From Streptomyces sp. ISL-87 (GTDB taxonomy: Bacteria > Actinomycetota > Actinomycetes > Streptomycetales > Streptomycetaceae): 64,000 nt of DNA. Position numbers and translations under genes: made by a program. The stretch covers positions 62,001 to 126,000 of the forward strand of contig NZ_JAGGOY010000030.1 of assembly GCF_018614095.1 (NCBI RefSeq). The letters are read 5' to 3'. Of the stretch, positions 1 to 9,860 are shown piece by piece. The notes under the pieces are model-generated. The model saw nothing but the letters and a program-made list of their open reading frames with translations, did no database searches and was not told the origin of the DNA. Positions within the stretch are counted from its first letter, which is position 1. Each line of letters begins with the position of its first letter.

Positions 1-1700
1 GTATCCAGCACGCCGTCGCCCGTACGGCCGACGAGGTTTACGACGGCCTGGACCTGGAGGGACAGCGGCTGGCCCAATGGCTGTTCCTGCGGCTGGTCAA
101 GATCGGGGACGGGACGGAGGACACCCGCCGGCGATTGTCCCGCGCCGAGCTGATGAACGGCAGCGCCGACCCCGCGACGCTCGCGTCGATCGTGGACGCG
201 TTCACCCGGAAACGACTCCTCATCCAGCAGCGGGATACCGTCGAGATCAGCCATGAGGCCCTGCTGCACAGCTGGCCCCAGCTGCGTCGCTGGATCGACA
301 CCGACCTCGCCGGCCGGCTGACCCGCCAGAACCTGGAGGAGGCCGCGGCCGCCTGGGACCGCGGCAACCGCGAACCGTCGCTGCTGTACCGGGGCAACCG
401 GCTGGAAGCCTCTGCGGCCTGGGCATCGGAGCACCCGGATGACCTGAGTTCCGCCGCTGAGGCGTTCCTGCGCGCGGCGTCGCGTCAGGAGGAGCGCACC
501 CGACGCCTGCGACGCCGCGTGATCGCCGGGATCACGGCTCTGGCGCTGCTCGCCTCCGTCACCGCGGTCTTCGCCTTCCGCCAGAGCGCCCACGCCCAGG
601 CCGCCGCCACGACGGCCATCAACAACCAGATCTCGGCGCAGGCGTTGCAGCTGGCGGACACCGATCCGTCCCTCGCCGCTCAGCTGACCCTGCTCGCGCA
701 CCGCAGGGCGCCGAACCAGGACAGCGCGTCACGGCTGGTGAACCTGGAGAACACCCCGATCGCCACCACCCTGCCCGTATCCGGCGAGGACGTCGCGGCG
801 GTCGCCTTCAATCCCCGCAACCCCGTCCTCGCCACCGGCAGCCGGGACGGCGTCGTGCGGCTGTGGAACACCGGCGACCCGCACCGTCCGACCGCGCTGG
901 GCCTACCGGACAACGCACTCACCGGCCCGGTCGACTCGGTGGCCTTCAGCCCCGACGGGCACACCCTGGCCGCTGGAACCGCCAACGGCACCGCCAGCTT
1001 GTGGAACGTGACCGACCCGCACCGCCCCGCCCCTCTCGGCGTGCCCGAGACGGGCTCGCCCGGGCCTGTCGGCTCGCTGGCCTTCAGTCCCGACGGAAGC
1101 ACCCTCGCCATCGGAAGCAGCGGCGGCGGCGACGGCCGCGGCCACGGCAGAACGGTATGGCTGTCGAACATCACCGACCCTCGCAAACCGGTGCCACTGG
1201 GCCCGCCGCTGACCGGTTTCACTGCGGCCGTCAATTCGATGGTGTTCAGTCCGGATGGGCGTGCGTTGGCGGCGGGTGGTGGTGATGGCAGTGTTCGTTT
1301 GTGGAACGTGAGTGACCTCGGGTCCCCGTCCGCGCTGGGCGGTCCGTTGGCCGGGGGGAGTGGGCCGGTCAACTCCGTGGCGTTCAGTCCGGACGGCCGT
1401 ACGGTGGCGGCCGGCAGTGGCGACGGCAGCGTCCGGCGGTGGAACGTGAGCGATCTCCGAGCTCCGTCCCCGCTCGGTCACCCCCTGACCGGCCCCACAG
1501 GAGCGGTGAACTCGGTCGCGTTCGGGCCGGACGGGCACACCCTCGCCACCGCGAGCGTCGACGGCACCGTCCGGCTCTGGGATCTCGACGTGGAGGCGGC
1601 GATCGAGCGGATCTGCGCGACAAGCTCGGGCGCCCTCACCCGCGAGCGGTGGAAGCAGTACGCGCCCCAACTCGCCTATGAGGAACTGTGCAAGGCCTGA
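1..1700 (+). CDS. STAND-type NTPase with C-terminal WD40 repeats (5' partial)
   Basis: The reading frame is open from base 3, so only the C-terminal part is present. The first ~130 residues, with the motif EISHEALLHSWPQLRRWI, match the winged-helix end of actinobacterial nSTAND1/WD40 proteins. A hydrophobic stretch near 530-590 (IAGITALALLASVTAVFAF) is a probable membrane segment. About six WD40 blades follow, each with a core like VAFSPDG..LAAG..DG.VRLWN, giving a beta-propeller. Family members use an upstream NTPase as a switch and the propeller as sensor; this role is inferred, since the NTPase lies outside the window. The blade at about 1240-1345 is richer in T-ending codons than its neighbours. 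Confidence 0.85.
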   Translation, partial: IQHAVARTADEVYDGLDLEGQRLAQWLFLRLVKIGDGTEDTRRRLSRAELMNGSADPATLASIVDAFTRKRLLIQQRDTVEISHEALLHSWPQLRRWIDTDLAGRLTRQNLEEAAAAWDRGNREPSLLYRGNRLEASAAWASEHPDDLSSAAEAFLRAASRQEERTRRLRRRVIAGITALALLASVTAVFAFRQSAHAQAAATTAINNQISAQALQLADTDPSLAAQLTLLAHRRAPNQDSASRLVNLENTPIATTLPVSGEDVAAVAFNPRNPVLATGSRDGVVRLWNTGDPHRPTALGLPDNALTGPVDSVAFSPDGHTLAAGTANGTASLWNVTDPHRPAPLGVPETGSPGPVGSLAFSPDGSTLAIGSSGGGDGRGHGRTVWLSNITDPRKPVPLGPPLTGFTAAVNSMVFSPDGRALAAGGGDGSVRLWNVSDLGSPSALGGPLAGGSGPVNSVAFSPDGRTVAAGSGDGSVRRWNVSDLRAPSPLGHPLTGPTGAVNSVAFGPDGHTLATASVDGTVRLWDLDVEAAIERICATSSGALTRERWKQYAPQLAYEELCKA

Positions 1701-1721
1701 CTGATCCCCGCGTCGCCCGGG

Positions 1722-2264
1722 TCAGTTGTTCTGGACCAAGGCCGGACCGTCCGAGCCGAGTGTGAAGTCGGTGGTGGAGCTCGGGGCCTTGGGCGCGACG
1801 ATGTGCATGGTCGTGTAGCTCCCGCCGGTCAGGCCTGCCACCGTCACCGTGGCGGCGTAGGGAATGCTGGTGCCGGCGGCGCAGTTCGGCTGGCAGTTGT
1901 TCTGCCACATCTGCCCGGTGGCCGCCGCGGTCGGCCGGCCCCAGTTCGACCACGTCAGACCCGTCAGCACCTGACCACCGTCGCCGCAGAGCAGGATGTA
2001 CGTGTCCGGCTGCGAGACCGGCTGCGCGCCGCAGTCGTAAATGACGGCCTGCGCCGTTCCCTCCGGCGTTGTCGTCACCGGGCTCGGCGCCTCCACGGGC
2101 GAGGTGGATTGCGCGGAAACCACCGGTGAGGGCGTCGATGCCGGACTCGTTCCGTGGCTGCTGCACCCCGACACCCAGAGCAGTAACGCCGTTGCGCCAC
2201 CTGTGGCAGCGAGAACCTTCACACCTCGCCGCCGGTCGGTCTTCCCAGTCGTCTGCTGCACCAT
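1722..2264 (-). CDS. Small secreted lipoprotein, unknown function
   Basis: The 180-residue product starts at an ATG preceded by a GGGGGG ribosome site; an upstream in-frame ATG at 2288 has no such site. A basic N-terminus (TGKTDRRRGVK) and a hydrophobic stretch end in the lipobox VSGC, so the protein should be lipid-anchored outside the membrane. A Ser/Thr/Pro linker leads to a ~110-residue domain with four cysteines (DCGAQP, LLCGDGG, NNCQPNC) that could form two disulfides. No family was recognised. It converges with the WD40 gene, with only 21 bases between the stops. Confidence 0.7.
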   Translation of the reverse strand: MVQQTTGKTDRRRGVKVLAATGGATALLLWVSGCSSHGTSPASTPSPVVSAQSTSPVEAPSPVTTTPEGTAQAVIYDCGAQPVSQPDTYILLCGDGGQVLTGLTWSNWGRPTAAATGQMWQNNCQPNCAAGTSIPYAATVTVAGLTGGSYTTMHIVAPKAPSSTTDFTLGSDGPALVQNN

Positions 2265-2393
2265 GGCCCCCCAGGCAGTCACGAACAAGCTTCGAGAATC
2301 AGACGGGAAACCAGCGTACTCATCCGCAGGCGTCCAGGAAATGCGCCGGCGCGCCTGGCGCCCCGCGGGCCAGGCGGGACTTTTAGAACATTC

Positions 2394-3551
2394 CTAGATC
2401 ACGGCGCTCTTGTACATGATCGTGGTGGTGCGGGCGCCCGACGTGCCGCCCGCGAAGCCGTAGCACAGCCGCGGGCTGCCGCCGACGACCTGGATCGCCA
2501 TGCCCTCCGGCTCGCGGTAGACCAACGACTCGCCCGAGGTGATGTGTCGTTGCTCGACGATCTTGCCGGTGTTCATGTCCACTGCGGTCAGGTGGGCGTT
2601 GCCGGAGGTCTTCGGTGCTCCGGGGAAGCCCTGCTCCTGGCACCACTTCACGAAGGCCGGGGACGGGGACGGCGGCAGCTTCTTGTCGAAGTCCACCCGG
2701 TCGCAGTTGTTGTAGGCATTGCCGTCCAGCATGTACAGGTACTGGCCGTAGGCGGTGTAGCCCTGGAAGATGCCGGTGTACTGCTCGGTGGCCCAGGTGT
2801 TGTCGGTGAGGCTGTTGCGCACCTGCCCGGTGTAGCTGAGCGCGGGCTGGGTGAAGGTGGCGAGCGGGGTGTACTTGCGCGCGAGGACGTCGGAGAGCGC
2901 GTACACGTAGTAGCGCATGGCGCCGTTCGTCTTGCAGCGCTGGACCAGCCGGTTGTGGACCGGGTCGATGGCGCAGGTGACGTTGGCGGCGCCCTGCACC
3001 AGCAGGTGCTTTTCGATGCCGGCGGACTGGGGGGTGAGGGTGGCCCCGTCGACGAACTTGATCCGGGCGAGCTGGAGGCCCACCGCGTCGCCGTCGGTGA
3101 CCGGGAGTGCGTCCACCTCGACCCACAGCCGGACGTAGGTCGCGGTGGCCTCGGCGGCGATGGAGACGCCGTGGCCCCAGCCGAGGCCACCGCCCTCGGT
3201 GAGGTTCATCGCACCCAGCACCTTGCCCGTGAGGTCGGTCTTGGTGATGCGCAGGCGGCCGTTCTCGGTGGAGTCGCCGCCGGCGAGGACCTGGGCGAGG
3301 TAGATGTGCCCGCGTACGTTGTCGAAGGCGAAGGACTGGAGGACCGTGTTGGGGTAGATGTCGTCGTTCCACAGCAGGGTGTGGACGTCGCCGGCGAGGC
3401 TGATCCGCTCGGAGGCCGGCACGGCGGCGAACGCCGTCCCGCTGCCCAGCACCGGCGTGGCGGCTGCGGCAAGAGCCGCACCGCCGCTGAGCCGGAGCAG
3501 CGAGCGGCGGCTCAAGGCACGCCCGGTGAGGCCTATCTGACGATCACTCAT
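2394..3551 (-). CDS. Tat-exported TagC/P68-RBP-like beta-propeller protein
   Basis: The 385-residue protein starts at an ATG 8 bases after GGGGGAA. The N-terminus has a twin-arginine signal (LSRRSLLRL, then an Ala-rich core ending GTAFA), so it should be exported folded. The mature part contains VLQSFAFDNVRGHIYLAQ and GHGVSIAAE, typical of Streptomyces proteins annotated as phage baseplate or teichoic acid biosynthesis protein C, which share a P68 receptor-binding/TagC-like propeller. Despite those names no phage or teichoic acid genes are nearby, so a wall-associated binding role is only inferred. It is divergent from the ABC permease operon across about 210 bases. Confidence 0.8.
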   Translation of the reverse strand: MSDRQIGLTGRALSRRSLLRLSGGAALAAAATPVLGSGTAFAAVPASERISLAGDVHTLLWNDDIYPNTVLQSFAFDNVRGHIYLAQVLAGGDSTENGRLRITKTDLTGKVLGAMNLTEGGGLGWGHGVSIAAEATATYVRLWVEVDALPVTDGDAVGLQLARIKFVDGATLTPQSAGIEKHLLVQGAANVTCAIDPVHNRLVQRCKTNGAMRYYVYALSDVLARKYTPLATFTQPALSYTGQVRNSLTDNTWATEQYTGIFQGYTAYGQYLYMLDGNAYNNCDRVDFDKKLPPSPSPAFVKWCQEQGFPGAPKTSGNAHLTAVDMNTGKIVEQRHITSGESLVYREPEGMAIQVVGGSPRLCYGFAGGTSGARTTTIMYKSAVI

Positions 3552-3762
3552 GGAAATGTTTCCCCCATCTCGTAGGGCGTGCAAGGCACTTCGGTGGGCC
3601 GTTGGGCCGGGGGCCGTAAGGCCGATCATCACTATAGGTTGAGCCTTCTGAATGTGCTCATCTGTCACATCCCTAGCGCAAGTACCTTCCACACCGCGAT
3701 CGAATCTGACAGCATCGTCCGCTATCCGGTACCTGCGGTCCGGATGGGGGAGGACAAGCACA

Positions 3763-6700
3763 ATGATCGGCTTTGTCGTGCGCCGGTTGCGCGGGCGACT
3801 GCCGCTCGCAGCCGCCGTATTGCTCACGGTGCTCATCACCACGACCGCGCTGACCGCGCTGCTCGCATTCACCCGCATGGTGGGAGAAGCCGGGCTCCGC
3901 CAGGCGCTGCGCGGTCCGGACCACGCCCGGACCACCGTGGTGGTCGCCGCGGAGCACCCTGCGGGCGCCCGTGCCAAGGACGACGAGGCCGTACGGGCCT
4001 TCGCGCCCCGGCTGTTCGGCCGGCTGCCGGTCAGCGTCGAGAGTGTGGCGCGCAGTCGTTCGTACGGGCTGCCCGGCGCGCACGCCCCCGGCAAGGACGC
4101 CGATCTCACCCTGCTCGCCGCCTTGGACCGCTCCCGCGTACGCCTCCTCTCGGGCCAGTGGCCGCAGCCCCTCGCGGACAAGTCCGCCCGGATCCAGGTG
4201 GCCGTGCCGCAAGCGGTGCTGAACCGGCTCGGACTCGCCGGGAACGCGCTGCCCGCCGAGGTGCGGCTGGACGACCGCTACGGCGGGGCCCCGCTCACGG
4301 TGCGGGTGACCGGTGTCTACCGGGCGGCCGAGCCGGACTCCCCGTACTGGCGGCTCGACCCGCTCGGCGGCCGGGAGATCCAGGTCGGCAGCTTCACCAC
4401 TTACGGCCCGATGCTCGTCGACGACTCCGCGTTCACCGCGGGCGGGATGGCGCAGAACGGCCGCGCGACGCTGCTGACTGCCGACTTCGCCGCCGCGGAC
4501 ATGGCCGACATCGAGGCGGTCCGGCAGGCCGCGGCCGGTCTGAGCGAGGCGGGCCCAGCGGCGGGCCCGGCGGCGGGCCCGGCCGCCGGTGCGAGCGCCG
4601 GTGCGACCGCCGCCGGTGCGACAACCGGCGCAGCCGCCGCGCCGCTGAGCGCCGCCGGAATCCAGGCCAGAACCGAACTCCCGGCGCTGTTCACCGAACT
4701 GGAGTCGGCCACCGGAGTGGCCAGATCCACCCTGCTCGTCGGGGCGCTCCAGCTCGGCGTGCTGGCTTCGGCCGCCCTACTGCTGGTTGCGCACCTGATG
4801 ACGGAGCGCAAGGAGGCCGAGCGGGTCCTGCTCACCGCGCGCGGCGCCTCCCGGCGACGGCTGGGGCTGCTCACCGCCACCGAGTCGCTGCTGCTGGCCC
4901 TGCCCGCCGCCGTCCTGGCCCCGCTCCTCACTCCGCCCTTGCTGAGCCTGCTCGGCCGGTTCGGCCCGCTGTCCAGGGTGCCGCTGGACACCTCAGGTGG
5001 CTGGGTGCTGTGGCCGGTCGCAGCCGGCTGCGCCCTGGCATGCGTCGTGCTGGCCACCCTGCCCGTCGTGCTGCGCGGGGCGGCCGCCGCGGCGCTGCGC
5101 CGCAGCGGCAGCCGGCAGGCCCTGGTGGCGGGCGCCGCCCGGTCCGGCGGCGACCTCGCGCTGGTGGTGCTCGCCGTCCTCGCCTACGGGCAACTCGCCC
5201 AGCACAGCGGGGACGGGGCCGGCCCGGAAGCCGACGCCGGCGGTCTGGGAATCGACCCGGTGCTCGTCGCGGCGCCGACCCTCGCGCTCTGCGCCGGCAC
5301 CGTACTCGTGCTGCGACTGCTGCCGTTGGCCGCGCGGCTGGGCGGGCTGATGGCCGCCCGGGGCCGCGGGCTCGGCCCCGCGCTCGTCGGCTGGCAGCTC
5401 GCCCGCCGTCCCAAGCGGGCCACCGGACCCGTCCTGCTGCTCGTCCTCGCCGTCTCCAGCGGGGTTCTGGCCCTCGGCCAGCACACCGCCTGGACCGCCT
5501 CCCAGCGCGACCAGGCCGATTTCGCCACCGCCGGGGGCCTGCGCATCACCGGCAGCGACCTGTCCGCCATGAGTCAGGGCGGCCGGTACGCGGCCCTGCC
5601 CGGCGGCGACCGGGTGATCCCGGTGATCCGCGCCGAGCAGACCCTCCCGGGCGGCCGGACCGGTACCCTGCTCGCGCTGGACGCCGCCGGGGTGGCCGAA
5701 CGGGTGCCGCTGCGGGCCGACCTGCGGGACGGGCGCCCGATGCGCGAGCTGTTCACCCCGCTGTCGGTGGCCGCCCCGGGCGCCGCCGGATTCGTCCTGC
5801 CCGGGCAGCCACAGCGGATCGACCTCGACGTGGCCGTGAAGGCGGACCCCGCGGGGTCCGGCCGCCCCGGCCTGGGCCTGCTGCTGCGCGACCGGTTCGG
5901 TCTGACCCACCGGGCGCCGATGGCCCGGCTCCCGGAGAGCGGCGAGGGCACCGTCTCGGTGGATGTCGGCTCGATGGTCGACGCCCCGCTGGGATCCGCG
6001 GCCGCGCCGCTGAGCATCGCCGGGCTCGTCCTCTCGTTCACCGCGGAACCCCTCATGTACGACGCGAGGGAAATGGCGAAGGAGGTTGGCGGGGAGCTGA
6101 TGGTGCGCCGGATCGCCGTGGCCGACTCGCCGGGCGGCAAGGCGGTCCCGGTCGAAACGCCCACTCCCGCCTGGCACCTGACGGCGTCGAAGTCCGAGAG
6201 CGGTTCCCGGACCGGGGAACTCCTCCAGAACGGAGGCGAGTTGCTCCGGATGCGCTACCAGGGCGGCTGGCCCTACGCGGTCGGCGGGATCCAGGTGTCG
6301 GCGACCCTCGGCGGCGCGCCCGCGACCGAGATCCCCGCAATCGCCACCCGCGCCTACATCGACGCGCTCGGCGCCGCCGTCGGCGACCTGGTCCCCGTCC
6401 CGCTCGGCACCGAGTCCATCCCGGTCCGGATCACCGCCGCAGTGGGCTCGCTGCCCGTGGCCGGGGACAGCGCCCTGGCCATCGACGTGAGCACCCTCGG
6501 GCGGCTGCTTGCCGCCCGGGGCGGCCAGGGACTCCCGCCGGCCGACGAGTGGTGGCTCCCGGCTGCCTCCGCCGACGACCCGGCCCCGGCCCGGGCCGCC
6601 GCGGAACTCCGGGCGGGCGCCGGCGCGCAGCGGGTGCAGTTGCGGGAGGAGGTGGCCGCCGGGCTGCTGGACGACCCGCTGAGCGCCGGACCGCAGGCCG

Positions 6701-7119
6701 CGCTGGCGGCCCTCGCACTGGCCTGCGCGGTGCTGGCGGCCATCGGCTTCGCGGCCTCCGCCGCGGCCAACACCCAGGAACGGTCGAAGGAGTTCGCGGT
6801 GCTGCTGGCATTCGGCGCCCCGCGCCGGGGACTGACGCGAACGGCTGCCGCCGAGAGCGGTGTGCTGGTCGCCCTCGGGACCGGTGTCGGGCTCGCGCTG
6901 GGGGCGGCCATCGTGCACCTCGTCGTGCCGCTGGTGGTGCTGACCACGGGCGCACGCCGCCCGGTGCCGGGTGTACGGGTGGATCTACCGGGAGCGGAAA
7001 CGTTGCTGCTGGCTGCCGCCATCGCCGCGGTACCGCTGCTGTCGGCCCTGTTCGGCGGCCGCCGCAACCGGAACGTCTCGAGCGCGGCCGCCCGGCTGCG
7101 GCACGTGGAGGAGATGTGA
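3763..7119 (+). CDS. FtsX-like ABC transporter permease, large (first of pair)
   Basis: The 1118-residue membrane protein starts at an ATG 9 bases after GGGGGAGG. An N-terminal membrane segment is followed by an extracellular region, then clusters of membrane helices near residues 320-620 and 970-1110 with the FtsX signatures LMTERKEAERVLLTARGASRR and ERSKEFAVLLAFGAPRRGL. This is the duplicated FtsX architecture of MacB/LolCE-like systems that move lipophilic or peptide cargo without a classic channel. A low-complexity Ala/Gly/Pro stretch (PAAGPAAGPAAG) at 4551-4610 links the first extracellular domain to the core. It overlaps the next permease by four bases (GTGA). The substrate is unknown. 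Confidence 0.88.
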   Translation: MIGFVVRRLRGRLPLAAAVLLTVLITTTALTALLAFTRMVGEAGLRQALRGPDHARTTVVVAAEHPAGARAKDDEAVRAFAPRLFGRLPVSVESVARSRSYGLPGAHAPGKDADLTLLAALDRSRVRLLSGQWPQPLADKSARIQVAVPQAVLNRLGLAGNALPAEVRLDDRYGGAPLTVRVTGVYRAAEPDSPYWRLDPLGGREIQVGSFTTYGPMLVDDSAFTAGGMAQNGRATLLTADFAAADMADIEAVRQAAAGLSEAGPAAGPAAGPAAGASAGATAAGATTGAAAAPLSAAGIQARTELPALFTELESATGVARSTLLVGALQLGVLASAALLLVAHLMTERKEAERVLLTARGASRRRLGLLTATESLLLALPAAVLAPLLTPPLLSLLGRFGPLSRVPLDTSGGWVLWPVAAGCALACVVLATLPVVLRGAAAAALRRSGSRQALVAGAARSGGDLALVVLAVLAYGQLAQHSGDGAGPEADAGGLGIDPVLVAAPTLALCAGTVLVLRLLPLAARLGGLMAARGRGLGPALVGWQLARRPKRATGPVLLLVLAVSSGVLALGQHTAWTASQRDQADFATAGGLRITGSDLSAMSQGGRYAALPGGDRVIPVIRAEQTLPGGRTGTLLALDAAGVAERVPLRADLRDGRPMRELFTPLSVAAPGAAGFVLPGQPQRIDLDVAVKADPAGSGRPGLGLLLRDRFGLTHRAPMARLPESGEGTVSVDVGSMVDAPLGSAAAPLSIAGLVLSFTAEPLMYDAREMAKEVGGELMVRRIAVADSPGGKAVPVETPTPAWHLTASKSESGSRTGELLQNGGELLRMRYQGGWPYAVGGIQVSATLGGAPATEIPAIATRAYIDALGAAVGDLVPVPLGTESIPVRITAAVGSLPVAGDSALAIDVSTLGRLLAARGGQGLPPADEWWLPAASADDPAPARAAAELRAGAGAQRVQLREEVAAGLLDDPLSAGPQAALAALALACAVLAAIGFAASAAANTQERSKEFAVLLAFGAPRRGLTRTAAAESGVLVALGTGVGLALGAAIVHLVVPLVVLTTGARRPVPGVRVDLPGAETLLLAAAIAAVPLLSALFGGRRNRNVSSAAARLRHVEEM

Positions 7120-9860
7120 CCAGCCCGGCCACCGAGCCGTCGCCCCAGCGCACCCGCCCCCAGCGCACCCGCCCCGCCCCATGGGTGCGGACCCGGCTGC
7201 GCACCGCGCCGCTGACCGCCCTGCTCGCCGCGGCGCTGGCGTTCGTCGCCGTCCTGCTGGCGGCCGGCCTGCCGCGCGCCCTGGACCAGGGCTCCGACAA
7301 GGCACTGCGTGCCTTCCTGCACCGCCAGGGCCCCGGCCCCACGAGCCTGTTCGCCACCGCCACACCCCAGTACGGAGCGCAGACCCCGCAGGACCTGGAC
7401 GACGTACTGTCCACCCTGCGCGCCCGTACCGGGCCGGACTTCGCCCTGGCCGCCGACGGAGCGGTACACGGCACCCGCGCCATGAAACCGCGTGCGCTGG
7501 CCACCCCGGGACTGGCCCGCCCCGAGGGCGTGGACCCCGTGCTGAACCTGTTCCACCTGCGCGAGAGCGCCGCCCACACCCGGCTCGTCGACGGGCGCTG
7601 GCCCAGCGGCGGCGCCGCCGACGGCCCGATCCCGGTCGCCCTGTCCAAGAACGCCGCCGACACCCTCGGAGCCAAGGTCGGCACGGTCATGGAGGCCGTC
7701 CCCAGTATCTCCGGCCCGATCAGCACCGAGGTCGTGGGCGTCTACACGGTCAACGACCCGGCCGAGGGCTTCTGGACCGACCTGCTCTGCCTCACCCGCG
7801 CCTGCCCGAAGTACACCGACAGTCGCGAACCCAAGAAGTACTGGCAGGTCTCCGCCCTCGTCGGGCCGGACGGGCTCGGCCGGCTGGCCCCCTGGGGCGA
7901 GCGCGCCGAGGACTTCTGGCGGCTCCCGGTTGACACCGGCGCGCTGCGCGCCGACCGACTGCCCGCCGTCCGGGGTGAGGTCGCCGCGTACGTGGCCGGC
8001 CCGACCGCCACCGCTCTGGCCGGCGAGACCGGGCGGCGCGATCTGCGGATCACCTCACAGCTGCCGGAGCTGTTCACCAGGGCACGGGCGCGCCAGCAGG
8101 CCGCCGCGCCGCTCTCCGCGATCGGCCCCGCCGGGGTCGCCGGGGTGGCCCTCGTGGTGTTCTGCCTCGCCGCCGGGCTCACCGGGGACCGGCGGGAGGC
8201 CGAACTGCGGCTGCTACGGGCCCGGGGCGGCTCGCGCCGTGACATCGTCCGCCGTGTCCTGGCCGAATCAGCCGTCACCGTGCTGCCGGCCACCGCGCTC
8301 GCGACCTGGCTCGCCGTCCTGCTGCTGCCGACGCCCCGGCTGACCGCCTCCCTGATCACGGGCGCGTCCGTCGGGCTCGTGGCCCTGCTGGCTTTTCCCG
8401 TACGGGCCTTCGTGCTGCTGTCACCGCGGCGCGGGCCCGCTCCCCGCCGCCGGCTGGTGGCCGAGCTGCTCGTCCTCGCCGCCACCGCCGCGGCCGTGTT
8501 CGAGGTGCGGTCGCGCGGGATCAACCCCGCAGGTGACGATCTGGACCCGCTGTTGGTCGCGGCCCCGCTGCTCATCGCGTTGTCCGGCGGCCTGCTGCTG
8601 GCCCGCGTCCAGCCCCTACTCGTAGGGGCCCTGGCCCGCGCCGCAGGACGGCGGTCCGGCCTGATCGGCTTCCTCGGACTGGCCCGCGCCGCCCGGGGTA
8701 CCGGCGGCCGGGCGCGGCCTTCAGTGCTGCCGCTGATCGCCCTGCTGCTCGCAGTGATCACGGGCGGATTCGGGGCCACCGTGCTGTCGGCGGTGGACAC
8801 CGCCCGGCTCCAGGTGGCCCGGCTCGGCGCGGGCGGCGACGCCCAGATAGCGCCGCCGGCCGGGGTCCCGGTCTCGGCGGCCCTGGCCAAGGCGGCGGAC
8901 GCGCTGCCCGGCGTACGGGCCTCCCTCGCCCTGTGGAGGGACACGGACGGCTACGTCTTCGACACCCAGCGCGGCTCCGTCAAGGCCACCGTGGTCGTCG
9001 CCGATCCGGTGACGTACGCGGAAATCGCCCGGACCGTGGGGCGCGGGCAATTCGACCCGGCGGTGCTGAGCGGCGGTTCCCCCGAGTCCATACCCGCGCT
9101 GTTCAGCAAGGACCTGGTCGCGCAGGCCGACGGCGGTGTCTACCGGGTGCGCTTCGCCGACGGCGAGGAGTTGCGGGCGAAGGCCGCCGGCGTGATCGAC
9201 GGCACTCCCGCTCTCCCGGACGGGAAGGCCATCGTCGTACTGCCGGCCGGTCCGGCCACCGCCCAGTACCCCAAGTCCGCCCGGCCCACCCACTGGCTGG
9301 CGGTGGGCGCGATCGACGACGCCGAGCTGCACGCGCTGGTCCGCGCCAATGCCCCGGCGGAGGCCGCCGACAACTACCTCGTCAAGACCAGCGCGGCGGC
9401 GTCCGCCGAGCTTGCCTCTGATCCTTTGCAGCGTTCGGCGGACCGGTTGTTCTGGGCCTCCGTCGCGGGTGCCGCGGGTTTCGCCCTGCTGTCCGTACTG
9501 CTCACCCTGGTCCGCGCCGCGCCCGAACGCGCCGCGCTGCTGGCCCGGCTGCGGACCATGGGCCTGCGCCCCCGCCAGGGCATGGCCCTGATCCTGGCCG
9601 AGGCCCTGCCCCAGGCGATCGCCGCCGCGGCCGGCGGCGGACTCCTCGCCGCCACCGCGGTCGCCCTCCTCGGCCCCGCCGTGGACCTCACCACACTGGT
9701 CGGCTCCCCGGTCCCCACCGGCCTGCACCTCCTCGCCCGGCCATTACTCACCCAGACACTGGGCCTGGCCGCCCTCGTCACAGCAGCCGTATGCGCCGAA
9801 GCAGCCATATCCGGCCGACGCCAGATCACCACCGAGCTCAGAGCGGGAGACCAACGGTGA
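7116..9860 (+). CDS. FtsX-like ABC transporter permease (second of pair)
   Basis: The 914-residue protein starts at the GTG that overlaps the previous stop (GTGA). It has one N-terminal membrane helix, a long extracellular domain (residues ~45-320), FtsX helices near 330-560 (GDRREAELRLLRARGGSRRDI), a second extracellular domain and a C-terminal FtsX block (RAALLARLRTMGLRPRQG). It presumably pairs with the upstream permease to form the transmembrane part of one exporter. It contains one in-frame TTA codon at 9744, rare in this genome type and a possible point of bldA control. The stop overlaps the ATPase start by four bases. Confidence 0.88.
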   Translation: MTSPATEPSPQRTRPQRTRPAPWVRTRLRTAPLTALLAAALAFVAVLLAAGLPRALDQGSDKALRAFLHRQGPGPTSLFATATPQYGAQTPQDLDDVLSTLRARTGPDFALAADGAVHGTRAMKPRALATPGLARPEGVDPVLNLFHLRESAAHTRLVDGRWPSGGAADGPIPVALSKNAADTLGAKVGTVMEAVPSISGPISTEVVGVYTVNDPAEGFWTDLLCLTRACPKYTDSREPKKYWQVSALVGPDGLGRLAPWGERAEDFWRLPVDTGALRADRLPAVRGEVAAYVAGPTATALAGETGRRDLRITSQLPELFTRARARQQAAAPLSAIGPAGVAGVALVVFCLAAGLTGDRREAELRLLRARGGSRRDIVRRVLAESAVTVLPATALATWLAVLLLPTPRLTASLITGASVGLVALLAFPVRAFVLLSPRRGPAPRRRLVAELLVLAATAAAVFEVRSRGINPAGDDLDPLLVAAPLLIALSGGLLLARVQPLLVGALARAAGRRSGLIGFLGLARAARGTGGRARPSVLPLIALLLAVITGGFGATVLSAVDTARLQVARLGAGGDAQIAPPAGVPVSAALAKAADALPGVRASLALWRDTDGYVFDTQRGSVKATVVVADPVTYAEIARTVGRGQFDPAVLSGGSPESIPALFSKDLVAQADGGVYRVRFADGEELRAKAAGVIDGTPALPDGKAIVVLPAGPATAQYPKSARPTHWLAVGAIDDAELHALVRANAPAEAADNYLVKTSAAASAELASDPLQRSADRLFWASVAGAAGFALLSVLLTLVRAAPERAALLARLRTMGLRPRQGMALILAEALPQAIAAAAGGGLLAATAVALLGPAVDLTTLVGSPVPTGLHLLARPLLTQTLGLAALVTAAVCAEAAISGRRQITTELRAGDQR

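Noticed and set aside
2394..3551. Phage tail or teichoic acid gene, as the usual family name would suggest
   Set aside because: No other phage or teichoic acid genes are adjacent, and the protein has a Tat signal, so only the propeller fold is claimed.
3579..9860. A continuous 2093-codon plus-strand frame across both permease genes
   Set aside because: Its first ~1180 codons are an Arg/Pro/Gly-rich shadow of the first permease; only the part from 7116 onward has real membrane and FtsX features.
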